Of a stretch of DNA of 64,000 nucleotides, positions 31,308-44,381 are shown piece by piece. The number at the start of each line of letters is the position of its first letter. Within the stretch, counting starts at the first letter, position 1. Both the position numbers and the translations under genes were made by a program. The notes below the pieces were generated by a model that saw only the letters and a list, made by a program, of their open reading frames with translations, had not been told where the DNA came from and ran no database searches. Origin of the DNA: Caenorhabditis remanei (lineage: Eukaryota > Nematoda > Chromadorea > Rhabditida > Rhabditidae); contig NC_071332.1 in assembly GCF_010183535.1 (NCBI RefSeq), positions 1,984,001 through 2,048,000 on the forward strand, in the 5' to 3' direction.

Positions 31308-34300
31308 ATGTGCGAGGTCTCTCCGGCGGAAAACGAGTCGAAAAGAAATATTTGCGAGTTTGTAATAAAAACTCCCGGTTTTTGCGAAGAAAAAGTGAGT
31401 TTCCCTGGGTAAAAATTGATTTTAAACACGAAAAAACACATAAAATTACAGGAAATTCGACTAGAAATCCCAATTCCACTCCCCGAATACACTTATCTGG
31501 AGGATTGGCTCGGAAAGTTGAGAAATCAGCCAGGAGGCAAATTTTTGGATTATAAAGGCAATTTTTCAAGCTAAAAACCAGCTAAAACTGAAATAAATTC
31601 CAGATTGTAAAGAATCCCTGCGAAAATTCATATACAACGAGACAATTTCGTTCGAAAACCGACGAACCGCCCGGATTACAGAGGAATCTGTGAGGAAGAA
31701 GCGGGAAATCGGTATGCCATTGGTTAGATTTTATTGATTTTTTGTTAAAATCTGTTAAATAAAGATTTCAGTTCCAACCCTGCCGAAATCGTCGATTTTT
31801 GGAGTCGAAAAGTGGAAAATCGGCGAAAAAATCGATACAATTCGAGGAAAAATTCCAATTTATCGTTGAACAGAGTTCCAGTGAGAATCTTTTGACACTG
31901 ATGAGAATTGAGGTTTCTATGAAAAAACAGATGACTGATATGATTAGAGCGAGGAATTGGGAAGTCGATCAACTGGCGAAACAGTGTGAGAAATTGGTGG
32001 CAGAGACGGGAGAGACCGATATGCATCCACATAAGATTAGTATGCTCAATGAGAAGTTGAGACAGGTGAGAAAACGCGGGAAAATTGAATTTTTCATGAT
32101 TTTTAAGTGGAAAAGATTGAATTTTTCATGGTTTTTTAGTGGAAAAATTGAATTTTTCAGGATTTTTTAGTGGAAAAATTGAATTTTTCATAGTTTTTAG
32201 TGGAAAAATCGAAAATTTCATGGTTTTCTAAGTGGAAAATTGAATTTTTCAAGATTTTTGAGTGGAAAAATTGAATTTTTCGGGATTTTTAAGTGGAAAA
32301 CTTGAATTTTTCAGGTTTTTTGAGTGGAAAAATTGAATTTTCATGGATTTTAAGTGGAAAAATTAAATTTTTCATAGTTTTTAGTGGAAAGATCGAATTT
32401 TTCATGGATTTTAAGTGAAAAAATTGAATTTTTCAGGATTTTTTAGTGGAAAAATCGATTTTTCGGGATTTTAAATGGAAAAATTGAATTTTGCGCCGAA
32501 AAAAAGTTGAAAATGTCCTATTTTTGCGTGGGAAATGGCCTTTCAGAGTGAAAATTTGCGGTATTAGCTAGAAAATTGCATTTTTCATGTTTTTTTAGTG
32601 GAAAAATTGGATTTTGTGTCGAAAAAAAAGTTTAAAAAAGAAAAAAATCTGGTTTTCAGACAGTTTTCGGTTTAAAAAAAATTTTTCTCGTTAAAAATCT
32701 CAAATTTTCGATGATTTTATCAAGTTTTTCAATAAGAAATATGCATTTTTCTTGAAAATTTAGTCATTTTCAGTGGAAATTAGTGAAAAACTCACTAAAA
32801 GCTATTTCAGACCGTTTTCCTGATGGTTTCTATACAAAAATTGTCAATTTTCTCTTCAAAAATCGAATTTTCAGGGTCAAAAACCTCGTTTTTTGACTCG
32901 AAATCGATGTTTTCAGTTCATTTGAACCCAATTTTTGATTTCTACTATTTGATTTCATTTCTTCGAATTTTCTCTTTAAAATTAGTGAAATGGACATTTT
33001 TTGGCTAAAAATCTCACTATTTCTTCATTTTTCTGTTGAAAAAGTGTAAAAATTCATGATTGTTGCACATTTTCAACCCCAAATCCATCATTTTCCTTGT
33101 CATTTCTTCGAATTTCTAGTTGAAAATGATCGAAATGCTGATTTTGAGCCATTTTAAGCTGAAAATCTCTTAAAATCTGTAATTTTCAGCCATTTTTATC
33201 AATTTTTGAGCCATTTTTTCCACCCCAAATTCCTAAATTTCCTCAGGTTCACACGACGTACTCATTCCAAGTGGCGGATCTATCGGATTCTCAAAAGTCG
33301 AAATATCGAAAAGCGGTGGATTCTCTTCATACTCGTGGTAGTATTCCAGCTGAGCTACTTGATGACGTCATGTTGGATGAACAGGCGATTCCACGACCGA
33401 CGACATCTGGAACCACTGGAAATGGCGATGGAGTTAATGAGAGCTTCACGATTTATGTTGGTGCGTGAATGTCTCTAAAAATGGGTTTTTGAGCTCGAAA
33501 AACTAATAAAAATGACAGTTTTTCTTCAAAAATCCCGTCAAAAACGTCATTTTCACCTAGAAAAGTGAATTTTTCATATAAAACTTCATTTTTTCCCGAA
33601 AATTTTGTGAAAAAATCCACTTTTTCGCTTATCTGGCGTGCCTTCGACGCGAAAAGTTTGTTTCAAAGTTGATTAGAAGCGGTCAGAAAAGCCTCGATAA
33701 ACAATAGTCTGGCGTGCCGTTGACGCGAAATATTGATTCAAATTTGGCCAAAAATGACCAGAAATGACTGTCTTAAACGCGAAAAACTAGATGTCTGGCG
33801 TGCCTTTGACGCGAACAATTTGTTCAAATCGACCAATTTCTAGTCGGACATTTTGCTGGCGTGCCTTTGACGCTGAAATTTTAATAAAATGCCCCGGTTC
33901 CGAAACGTCCCTGGAAAAGTTCTGGAACGTTTCGGTTTCCAACTGTCCTAGTTTCGAAGCGTCCTGCTGCCGGAAGACCGGTTCCGAAACGTCCCAGTTT
34001 CGAGACGACCATGATTCTGGAGATGATGGGTATCATCGTTCAGAAACGTTCGATCTTCACCGGTTTCCAATCGGATCAGTTTCGAAACGTCCCCGTTTCA
34101 AAACGACCTGACGACGGATTTTCTAGGTTACTAAACGTCCCTCGAAACGTCTCGGAGTATGAAGATCGCTCTCGATACGGTTCCGAAGAATACCGGTTTC
34201 AATTCATTACGGTTTCGAAGTGTCCTCACCAGAGCTGTGCGAAATTCCTCACCATAGTTGTACGGAATGCCATTTTCCGAAAAACCGGAATCCGGAACCG

Positions 34301-37300
34301 GATTCAAAATTTTCATTTTCCGGAATCCGAAATCCGGAACCGGAATGACGAAAAAAACCCGGAATTCCGGAATCCGGAACCGGAATGAAGTTTTTCAAAT
34401 ACCGGAATCCGGAATCCGGAACCGGAATGACGAAAAAACCCGGAATTCCGGAATCCGGAATTTCCGGAATCCGGAATGATTCGATAAATTTGCAAGGCCA
34501 AGCCATTTTTTTGAGTGTTTTTAATGATATATAAAGTTTAAAACTACTTTTGAGGTTCAAAACCGAAAAAGAAGTAATGCAGTTGTCTTTAAAACTCGAA
34601 AAAATTTTTAAAATTTAAACTTCAGAATTCCGGAAAAAAAAATCAAAAAACCGGAATCCGGAACCGGAATGAAAATTTTCATTTTCCGGAATCCGGAACC
34701 GGAACCGGAATGTCAAAAAAAAACCCGGAATTCCGGAATCCGGAATTTCCGGAATCCGGATTCCGGACAGCTCTGGTCCTCACATAGCGTCGTTTCGAAA
34801 TCTGAAACCTTTTTGAAACTCGAGAATTCTTCAGTTTCAAAACGTCCTACTTCAAACCAGAGATCAGTTTCGATGATTCGAAACGTTTCACTTCCGAAAT
34901 GCCCCAATTTCGAATCGACGCTGATCCTACAGATCGGTGTCTAAACGTCCCGGATTTAAAATATACCGATTTCGGAATGCTCCGGTTGCAGAATGTCCCG
35001 GTTTCGGATTGTCCCGATTTCGGAATTTCCTGGTTTCGGAATTTCCCGACTTCGGAATTTCCTGGTTTCAAAATGTCCCGGTTTAGGAATGACTCGGTTT
35101 CGGAATGTCCCGATTTCGGAATTTCCTGGTTTCGGAATTTTCCGATTTCGGAATTTCCCGGTTTCGGATTGTCCCGATTTCGGAATTTCCTGGTTTCAAA
35201 ATGTCCCGGTTTTGGAATGACTCGGTTTCGAAATGTCCCGGTTTCGTAATGTCCCGGTTTCGTAATGTCCCGGTTTCGTAATGTCCCGGTCCCCATGGTT
35301 CCGGTTTTCACACATTGCCGCATGTTTGATCTCCCAGACCATGAATCTCTGAGTGAGTTTTATGAGCAGCTGTTGCTCTCATATCTGCTCTTTCCGATGA
35401 CATCTGCTCTCGATTACCCGGCTTCTCTCGTAATATAGAGACGGGTTCTTCTTCTTCTTCTTCGATTTTTATCTTCTTTTTTTTCCTCCATCAGAACTCA
35501 ACACACAAATAACTCATTCTCTGTGTGAGTATGTTTCTAGATTTATTGTTAGTCGGAATACTCAGCAGCTGTGTGAGAAATGTGTGATGTTATTGTAAAC
35601 AATAATATGCTCTTTGTTTTTGTTTTTTATTTGAGTTTTTTAGCAGAAAAAGGTGTAAAATTGGAGTTTTGAGTGATTTTTTTAGCAAAAAAAGTGGATT
35701 TTTAGCCTTAGAATTGAGTCTTAAAGTTGTGAAATTAGGATTTTGAGCGGTTTTTGAGCTGAAAATTCCGTTTTTAACCGAAAAATTGTGATTTTTCCAC
35801 TCCAAATACCTGTTTTTGCTGGAAATGACCAATTTTTGGTCGAAAAACTGAAAATTTTGGCTTCAAATGACCATTTTTCAGTTTTTCAACCAAAAATTGG
35901 TCTTTTGGAGCCAACATTTTCATGAAAACCATCTCAAAAAATCAATTTTCCACTACCCCCACTAATCCAATTCCAAAGCTATAGGATCCCAACTGAAATC
36001 GATGCACAATGTGTGTCTGGTGACAGTCGACCGTCTGACTGACCTATGTCAGACACTTGAAGGCGATTGGACGACGTCGAGTCGACTGGAAATGGCGACG
36101 AAACTCTACAGTAGGACACTGAGTGGAACGACTCTTTTGGTCCCTCGTGATCCAATGTCTCATATCAATTCGTCGTCGGATTTCTTCAAAATTTGTGAAC
36201 AATCCACCGAATTACACTTTGATAGTCTTGGAGACCAGTTGAAGAAGGTCGCTGTGGCGGTGAGTTGTGTTTGCGGTTTTCGAAGCCGGAATCGACCTTT
36301 TCCAGCCAAAAAAGCTGAAATTTTGAGTACTTTTTAAGGGAAAAATGAGAAAAATTGCTTTACCCCCCAAAAATCTGAAAAAAATGGACAAAATCGATGA
36401 CCGAACTTTCCGGATCATGGCCTAACTTTTTCAGCATTTTAACAACAATTTTTGAGATTTCCGATCAAAAGAGAGTCAGAAATCCAGGTTTTCCGTCGGA
36501 AATTTAGTAGGAAAGTTAGAAAAAATGGTGGCCGAGTTTTCCGGATCGTGGCCTAGTTTCCTCAAGTGATGGACTAACTTTTACATTTGGTGGCCTAACT
36601 TTCTCCCATCGTGGCCTAGGTTCTTTAAAATGCTGGTCGAACTTTCTCCCATCGTGGCCTAACTTTTACATTTGGTGGCCTAACTTTCTCCCCTAGTGGC
36701 CTAACTTCGTCGAAGGATGACGGAAGTTTCTCTTAGCGTGGCCTAACTTTACTAGCTAATGGCCTAGCTTCCTCAAGTGATGGCCTAACTTTCTCCAATC
36801 AGTGGCCTAGCTTTCAATTTATTATGGCCTAGTTTTCTCTTGTGATGGCCTAACTTTCCTCTTTCGTGGCCTAGCTTCCTCGATGGTTGACCGAACTTTC
36901 CTTCCTAGTGACCTAACTTTCTCAATCTGGTGGCCTAACTTTCCGCTTTCGTGTCCTTGCTTTCAATTTATCATAGCCTAGTTTTCTCTTGTGATGATCT
37001 AGCTTCCTCTCTCGTGGCCTAACTTTATCAGCTGATGGCCTAACATTCACCCCAATTCTTTCCAGAACCGTTCCCGAAACTCGTGGCGTGCCGATCAAAT
37101 CGACGACGAGGCCGCCCGTCTCCTCTCCGACGGCAAACCGGTCCCCGAACCGCCCATCCCAACTACGGCACTCCGTCAGGACTCGACGTGTACCATCGGT
37201 GACGTCTACATAACGAAACACTCAAATTTGCATAAAGTCCAAATTGTCTATCATTTAGTCGTCGATGAGACCCTCCAATCCGTCGAAATTAATAGTCGAC

Positions 37301-39871
37301 ACGCGTGTTTGGCAGGTGTTAGAAATATAATTCGAACGGCGGCGAGATATAATACGAGTACTGTACATATACCGCTCCTGTTGATTGATCGACCCGATGA
37401 GGTGAGCAAACGCGCTCCAATCGCACATAAATTTGGCGCGAAATTTGAAATTCTGACTCCGTATCGAACGGTAACGATGGCGCAGTGAATTGAGCAATTT
37501 TTGATTTCAGAATGGAGCAATCGCGCTCTATTGGAATTGGTGAAAGAGTTTTGGCGCGAAATTTGAAATTTTTTGATTTTAGTCTGAAATTTTGCAGAGC
37601 ACTACAATAGCGTGGTGTCTGAAGAGAGCGGAGATGGTGTTCAAGTGTGTCAAGGGATATTTGATGGAGGTAAGATTAGAAATGACTGAAATTTTGAGTT
37701 TCAGAAGAAAAATTGATGAAAAATGGGAATTTTGACCGGAAAATTTGATTTTTACAAGGTTTTTCGATGGAAAAAGTGGATTTCATTGATAAAACTGCAT
37801 GTAAATTAGATTTTTGCACTTTTTTTTTTGGTTTTCAGAGCAAATTTTCAATTTTTACGATTTCAAAATCAATATTTTCAAAATTCCGCGAATTTTCCGC
37901 CCGGAAATGCTCCAAATTCAGAAGTAGACAGTGCTGGCCGAACTTTTTGGTTTTGGGTTTCTAGGCCACCGAAAGTTCTTCCACCGTCTTCCGTGGCCTA
38001 GAAACTGAAATTGTTTTCAAAAACTCAATTTTACAGTGCGAAAATTTAATTTTCAGTGCTTTCAGTGCTTCAAAACTATCAAAATTCATCAAAAATTCTA
38101 GAAAAATCCATTTTTTCAGTCGAAAAGTCTTGAAAAATCACTTTTTTCAATCGAAAAAACTTGAAAAATCACTTTTTTCTGGTTAAAATGATCATTTTTC
38201 ATCAATTTTCACTCCGAAAATCTCATTTTCTGGCTGAAAATCCATTTTTTCAGTCGAAAAGTCATGAAAAATCACTTTTTTCCAGACTTGCAACGGGCCG
38301 GGCCGGGCCGGGCCGGAATGAAAATTTCCAGGGCCCGGCCCGGCCCGGCCCGGCCCGGTCGGCCCGGAAGTTCAGTACTGAAAAAAATTCAAATTTTTTT
38401 TCGAAAATTTCCCGATTTTTTTTGAAAAATATTTCTTAAAAACAATTTTTTGTTGGTTTCGAAGGTTTTTGAAAAATATACTTGAGGAAAAATATGAAAA
38501 ATTTTCAGAAAATAAATTTTTGGACAAAAAATTGTAGTGAAAAAAGTTCAAAAATTCAAATCCGGGCCAACCGGGCCGGGCCGGGCCGGCGGGCCGGCCC
38601 GGAATCTTGCAAGTCTGCTTTTTTCTGGTAAAATGATAATTTTTCATACTGAAAATCTCATTTTCCGGCTAAAAATCCACTTTTTCATACTTGTCAAATC
38701 ACGGGCCGGGCCGGGCCGGGCCCGCTGAAAATTTCAGGGCCCGGGCCGGCCCGCAGGGCCCGGAACCAAAAAATTATTTTTGAAACATAGAATTGAAAGT
38801 CTTGGAAATTAAATTTTTTCTTCGGTCTATACTAAATCAAGGTCGGGGGATTCGATTAGACTACTTTCAGAAGCCTCCAGCAAGTTCTTGATCCTGATTC
38901 TGATCATCGGCTGATCATCACAGAGACTTTGAGAGGCTCAAAGTTTATAGTGACAAAATAACTTATTCTGACAATTTCCGTTTGCACTTGTTGTCTTTTT
39001 ATAATTTCTAATCAATAATATGTTTGCCATAAAGTAGTAAACGAAAAAACAATGGGAAAACGACGAAAATTTTTTTTTCAATATTTTGACGGGCCGAACG
39101 GGCCGGGCCGGGCCGGGCCGGGCCGGAAGATTTTTTTAGCGGGCCCGGCCCGGCCCGGCCCGGCCCGGCCCGTGACAAGTATGCACTTTTTCAATCGAAA
39201 AATCTTGAAAAATCACTTTTTCTGGTTAAAATGATCATTTTTCATCAATTTTCACTCCGAAAATCTCATTTTCTGGTTGAAAATCCATTTTTTCAGTCGA
39301 AAAGTCATGAAAAATCACTTTTTTCAATCGAAAAATCTTGAAAAATCACTTTTTCTGGTCAAAATGATCGTTTTCCATCAATTTTCACTCTGAAAATCTC
39401 ATTTTTATTACTAAAAATCCTTTTTTTTTTCAATCGAAAAATCCTGAAAAATCACTTTTTTCAGGTTAAAATGAAAATTTTTCATCAATTTTCATACTGA
39501 AAATCTCATTTTCCGGCTGAAAACTCGTTTTTTCTTTCGAAAAATCTTGAAAAATCACTTTTTTCTGGTTAAAATGATCATTTCTCATCAATTTTCACTC
39601 TGAAAATCTCATTTTCCGGCTAAAAATCCACTTTTTCAGTCGAAAAATTCTGAAAAATCACATTTTCCGGGTTAAAATTATCATTTTTCATCAATTTTCC
39701 GGCTAAAAATCCAGTTTTTTTTTGCAGGTATGCAGTGGAATGGACATTGAATCACTTCCCCACTACAACGTGCATTTCGTCCTCCCATCCGGTCTCTCAC
39801 CGAAAATTTATTCGTCGATAAGTCATATGTGTACAACGATATTTCAATTGGTGCCTGGAGTCTCCTCATGA
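31308..39871 (+). CDS. C12orf4/FERRY3 homologue (DUF2362 family), 9 exons, 548 aa
   Basis: Exons 31308-31394, 31452-31557, 31604-31722, 31772-32065, 33247-33460, 35985-36259, 37066-37401, 37598-37669 and 39728-39871. All phases join (1647 nt). The length nearly equals human C12orf4 (552 aa). The C-terminal third matches it closely from memory: ACLAGVRNIIRTAARYN, IPLLLIDRP, and WCLKRAEMVFKCVKGYLME against WCLRRAELVFKCVKGFMME, followed by FVLPSGLSPKIY. In mammals this protein (FERRY subunit 3) is part of the Rab5-effector FERRY complex that carries mRNAs on early endosomes. The N-terminal half is more diverged and charged. Intron 2 needs a GC donor (AAAG|GCAATT) to keep frame, and intron 5 ends in CTATAG. 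Introns 4-6 and 8 are 0.8-2.5 kb of repeats. The family call is strong; the junction of exons 3 and 4 (donor at 31723) was chosen by frame over a better-looking donor at 31712. Confidence 0.85.
32085..32500. repeat. Tandem TGGAAAAATTGAATTTTTCA repeat, ~35-bp period (intron 4)
   Basis: About a dozen imperfect copies of TTTTTAGTGGAAAAATTGAAT with spacings of 30-40 bp, inside intron 4 of the FERRY3 homologue. Each unit contains the short inverted repeat TGAAAAATTC / GAATTTTTCA. Confidence 0.8.
34255..34775. repeat. CCGGAATCCGGAACCGG repeat cluster (intron 5)
   Basis: Dense CCGGAATCCGGAACCGGAATG units in both arms of a larger inverted arrangement: AGAGCTGTGCGAAATTCC at the left and GGATTCCGGACAGCTCT at the right. 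A smaller copy lies at 56820-56945 in C2 and a diverged one (CCGGAAGTCGGAAGTC) at 45375-45475 in ttll-5. Confidence 0.8.
34890..35300. repeat. Tandem TCCCGGTTTCGGAATG repeats (intron 5)
   Basis: More than 20 units of about 17-18 bp, TCC(C/T)G(G/A)TTTCGGAAT, drifting in sequence. The last three units (TTTCGTAATGTCCCGG) are identical, pointing to recent local amplification. The run starts diffusely from about 33890. Confidence 0.85.
36530..37050. repeat. Tandem GTGGCCTAACTTTCTC repeats (intron 6)
   Basis: About 20 units of 20-30 bp built on (G/A)TGGCCTA(A/G)(C/T)TTTCT. The last units run up to the acceptor of exon 7 (37066). Confidence 0.85.
38285..38613. repeat. (GGCCG)n element with ACTTGCAA ends (intron 8)
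   Basis: Starts ACTTGCAACGGGCCGGGCC and ends GGCCCGGAATCTTGCAAGT. Two GC-rich arms flank an AT-rich core of about 170 bp. Confidence 0.8.
38687..39182. repeat. (GGCCG)n element with ATACTTGTCA ends (intron 8)
   Basis: Starts ATACTTGTCAAATCACGGG and ends CCCGTGACAAGTAT. An internal GC-rich stretch at 38700-38765 and another at 39090-39175 flank 300 bp of less ordered DNA, which may itself be an insertion. Confidence 0.75.
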
Positions 39872-41657
39872 TTCTTTTTTCTTCTTTTATTTAGTTTTTT
39901 TTTCTATTTGTACAGTCAGAGAGTGCTCATGCCCTCTTTATTCTATTTGCTCCCCTTGTCATCATTATCATTGTGATTTTTACTCACTTTTTTCCATTTT
40001 TTCAGGGTTTTCGGTGCTTTTTTTTGCATAAAAATCAATATTTATTGTGATTTTTCGCTGGAAAATGATGGTTTTATAGCCATGTTGAGTATATTTTATG
40101 GGATTTTCGACATTTTTCTTTCTGAAATTCTCATTTTTCTTGATTTTTCAGCTCATTTTTTTTTATTTTTGCTCGAAATTTGTCTTTTCCTCCGATTTTT
40201 TCTAATTTTTCTTTCAAAAGTTGAATTTTTGAACTGGATTTTATGATTTTTCACTCAAGAATTCCCTATTTTTTTGATTTTTGAGCAATTTTTTCATATT
40301 TTTTGCTCGAAAATCTCTGTTTGTTAAACGATTTCTGTAATTTTTCCATATTTTAAGACCAGTTTTTTTCTAAATTTTCCATTTTCAAGCTTTTATATCA
40401 AAAAATTGACTTTTCTAATCGATTTTTAGATTTCAGTCGTATTTAAAAAGTTCGGATAATTCTTATTTTCGTCATTTTCACACCATGGTGTGCACCAGTC
40501 TTCTCGAATTTTTCATTTTTCTTCTTTTTGGACTTAATTTCAGAAGTTTTCAGACCGATTTTCTATCAATTTTGACTATTTTCAGCCAAAAATCTAGGCT
40601 TCTAACCTCATTTTCTTCACTTTGTTCGCTTGTTTCCAGCCAAAATCGGTATTTTTCCCTCATTTTCAGTTCTTCATGTCATTTTTAGGTCACTTTTCCA
40701 GTTTTTGGACCAATTGTTCAACAATTTGAGCTCATTTTCGTCATTTACTGAGGTTTTCGGACCAATTTTCAGCTATTTCCAGCCAAAATCTCGGCTTCTA
40801 ACCTCATTTTTTCATTTGTTTTCAGCCTCTCTACTCATATACATCTTTTTCGTTCTTATTCTCATCATGTTCTGAAGTTTTTGGACCTATTTTTCAGCGA
40901 TTTGAGTATATTTTCAGCCAAAATCTAGGATTCTCACCTCATTTTTTTCATTTTTCCGCTCATTTACAGCCAAAATCTGTCTTTTTCCCTCATTTTCAGC
41001 TCTCTCTAATTCATTTTTCTAGGATTTTCACAAAAATTGCTGTTTTCTAACAATAATGTGTACATTTTGACACTTTTTTGGGATCTTCATGTCATTTTTC
41101 GATCATTTTCCCAGTTTTTGGACCATTTCAGCAATTTGAGTATATTTTCAGCCTATTCGTCATTTTCTGAGGTTTTCAGACCAATTTTCAGTTATTTCTC
41201 GAAAAAATTAGGCTTCTAACCTCAATTTTTTCGCTTCATTCTGGTCATTTTCACTGGAAATTTGTGGTTTTAAATCCATTTTTCGAACATTTTCTGGAAT
41301 TTTTGAACTTTTTGACTTATGAAATTCTCATTTTTCTGGATTTTCGAGCTCTTTTCGGTCACTTTTCCAGATTTTGGACCAACTTCTCAACAATTTGAGC
41401 TCAATTTCGTCATTTTCTGAGGTTTTCATACCAATTTTCAGCTATTTCTCGAAAAAAGAGAGCTTCTAACCTCATTTTTCCCGTTTTCTCTCATTTTCAG
41501 CCTCTCTAATCACTTGCATATATCATTCATGCCCGTTCCAAAATGTGCACACACATACACTAATCTCTCTGATCCTTCGTTCTCTTCGTTCTGTCAAAAA
41601 CCTCCTTTGCAATGGGAAAAAAGAGAAAAAGAATGAGAATTTGCGGGGGAGCGCAGA

Positions 41658-41660
<3 letters not shown>

Positions 41661-41690
<30 letters not shown>
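41661..41690. repeat. (GA)15 microsatellite
   Basis: Thirty bases of pure GA, continued imperfectly to 41703. Open frames across it are artefacts of the dinucleotide repeat. Confidence 0.95.
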
Positions 41691-41693
<3 letters not shown>

Positions 41694-42479
41694 TGAGAGA
41701 GAACTCCCCCCGTTGTAACACACATCTGTCTGATTCTATTCTTTTCATTTTCTTATTTTATCTCCTTTGCTCTCCATGTCATGGAGTCCATGACCTCATT
41801 TCTTCACACTTCCAGAGAAAAGATTTCATAAGAATTGGAGCTCAAAAATCGAATTTTTTGAGCTAAAAACCAATTTTTTTTGAAATTAAGATTTTAGCGA
41901 GTTTTCTGGCTTAAAATTGTCTGAAAATGCGATTTTTATGATTGATATTCGGTTTTTTTTTGGATTTTTGAACGATTTCCGCTTCTGATGATTGATTTTG
42001 GATAGTTTTTGAGCAGAAATTGAGATTTAAGCCAGTTTTTTGGCTCAAAATTGATTTGAAAATGTGGTTTTCTCTGGATTTTGAATAGTTTTGGTCCTGT
42101 AGTTGTGAGGCAGGTATTTTCCCGTATTTCCTGAGTTTTCTGATAGTTTTTGGAGGAAAAATTATACATGTTTTGATGAAAAACGGAGAGTCTGGCGTGC
42201 CTTCGGCGCTATTTATTTTTTCTGACTCCCAGATGCCGATGTACTTGGAAATGTACTTGGAATTGTGGAAAACAAATCGATTTTCAATTTCACAATCTCG
42301 TTATTTTTCGTATCTGTGTGCCGGCACATGACTGGGAATAGAATTCATGATTAATCTGTTAAATCAGAAAAGTAGAATTCTCTGAATTTCTAGTTTTTTT
42401 TCATTTTCGCTAACGGGCTCGATCAAAAATCAAAAATCCAGGATTTCCAGGGATTTGCCTTTTTTTCAGTCAGAATAGG

Positions 42480-44300
42480 CTCAAAATTTTGAAAAAAACG
42501 TTGAGAATAGGAACGTGGCCTAGAAACACAAAAACAAAAAAGTTCGGCCACCACTGACTATTTCAAGTATTTTCGGGCTGAAAATTCGCTTTTTTTGAGT
42601 ATTTATCATAGGAATGTCAAACATTTTTGATGATTTTTCAAGCATTTTTCAATTCTGAATGATTCAGAATTATTAGAAATTCGGAAAATTATGAATCCCT
42701 CTTTGACGGCCGAGTTTTCGCAAAAGCTGCAAAAACTCGGCCATGAAACAAGGATTTTTATTCAAAAACACTCAAAAAACTTGAATTTTTACACTCTGGC
42801 CGAACTTTTTCAATTCGGAATCCTAGGCCACCGCTTTCTTTTGGCTTGAGGAACCCGAAGAAACCGGTGGCCTAGATGGACTGAAAATTCGAGTTTTTGA
42901 ATAAAAATCCTCATTTCATGGCCGAATTTTCTCAAAAATTGCAAAAACTCGGCCGCCACACCTACCTCGGCACATTTTTAGGCTTCATTTTGTCGGCATT
43001 TTCGCAAAAAATTTTCAGTCTCTGGCCGAACTTTTTCAGTTTGGATTTCTAGGCCATCAGTCAAAAAGTTTTTTTTTTTAAACTGATGGCCTAGAAATCC
43101 GAATTGAAAAAGTTCGGCCAGAGGCTGACCGGTATGTAGGTGTCCCTAATCTACACAACCCATCTAATAAGCTATCCAGTCACCCATCAATCAATCAATA
43201 CCCCCATAAAAGTGCACACATAGTGTCTGTGTCTCTGCGTCTCTCTCTCTCCCACACTCTCTCTCCTTCCTCGTCATCATCACCACTCGCCTATTCTCTC
43301 GTAGAAAAAATGACCTTGAGCAAGCCAAAATTCTACGCAAAAATTCCGTTTTTTCTCGTCTTTTTATCATTTATTTGTAAAAATCTCTCTGCACACTCTC
43401 TCAATTCCCTGTACTATCTCGGCACCCGATAGGTCAAATTTTTGTCTGAATGAAATAGAAGATAGAAGAAGATATCACAACAAATTACCCAATTTTTTTC
43501 GTCCTAAAATTTTGCTAAAATTCAAATTTTCGCCAAAATTCGGACGAAATGAAGCCTAAAAATGTGCCGAGGTAGGTGTGGTGGCCGAGTTTTTGCAATT
43601 TTTGAGAAAATTCGGCCATGAAATCGGGATTTTTATTCTGAAACTCAAAAAACTCGAATTTTCACCCTGTGGCCGATTTTTTCAATTCGGATTCCTAGGC
43701 CATCAGTCAAAAAAGATGGTGGCCTAGAAATCCAAGTTTAAAAAAAGTTCGGCCAGCGGATTTTTTACTTTTTGACCATTTTTCGAACTTAGCGTTTGAG
43801 TTTTGGGGAAAAAAGGTTCCAAAACGAGAATATGGCTGCTGGCCGAACTTTTTAAAATTAGATTCCTAGGCCATCAACTTCTCTTGGATTGAAACTGGTG
43901 GCCTAGAAATCCAAACTGGAAAAGTTCGGCCAGAGTGTAAAAATTCAAGTTTTTTGAGTGTTTTTGAATGAAAATTCTCTTTTGATGGCCGAGTTTTTGC
44001 AATTTTTGCGAAAATTCGGCCATCAAAAGGGATTTTTACTCTGAAACTCAAAAAACGAAATTTCACCCTCTGGCCGAACTTTTCCAGCTTGGATTTCTAG
44101 GCCATCAGTTTTTTTGACTGATGGCCTAGAAATCCAAACTGAAAAGTTCGGCCAGCAGCCGTATTCTCGTTTTGGAACTTTTTGCCCCTAAAACTCAAAA
44201 TTTCACTTCGAAAAATGATCGAAAATCTGCTGGCCGAACTTTTTGTATTCCTAGGCCACCGTTTTTTTTTGACTGATGGCCGAATTGTAAAAGTTCGGCC
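42480..44300. repeat. Field of TGGCCGAACTTTT...CTAGGCCA hairpin repeats
   Basis: At least ten blocks in which TGGCCGAACTTTTTCAATT(T/C)GGATT(T/C)CTAGGCCATCAG is followed within about 60 bp by its reverse complement (for example 43022-43124 and 44071-44157). These are short stem-loops repeated in tandem. The related GGCCTA units in intron 6 of the FERRY3 homologue look like single arms of the same family. Confidence 0.8.
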
Positions 44301-44381
44301 ACTGAAAATTCGAGTTTTTGGAATGATTTTTAGATATTTTTTTTTCAAAAACATCAATTTTTCATCAAATTTTTTCTGCAG

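Larger units (their letters stand above)
39872..44381. other. Intergenic, low-complexity; no supported gene
   Basis: 40.0-41.5 kb is T-rich with repeated TTTTCAGCCAAAATCT. 41661-41690 is a 30-bp GA microsatellite. 42480-44300 is a field of TGGCCGAACTTTTTC / CTAGGCCACC hairpin repeats. One short frame from an ATG at 43310 (MTLSKPKFYAK) with a donor at 43377 could be a first exon for ttll-5 only if the less likely acceptor CAGAG is used. Confidence 0.5.

Noticed and set aside
34847..35323. Minus-strand frame of 158 codons and plus-strand frames of 75-116 codons
   Set aside because: Repetitive peptides produced by the TCCCGGTTTCGGAATG repeats in an intron of the FERRY3 homologue.
43310..43376. 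First exon for ttll-5 encoding MTLSKPKFYAK plus a hydrophobic run
   Set aside because: Joins in frame only with an unusual CAGAG acceptor, and a hydrophobic leader is not expected in TTLL enzymes.
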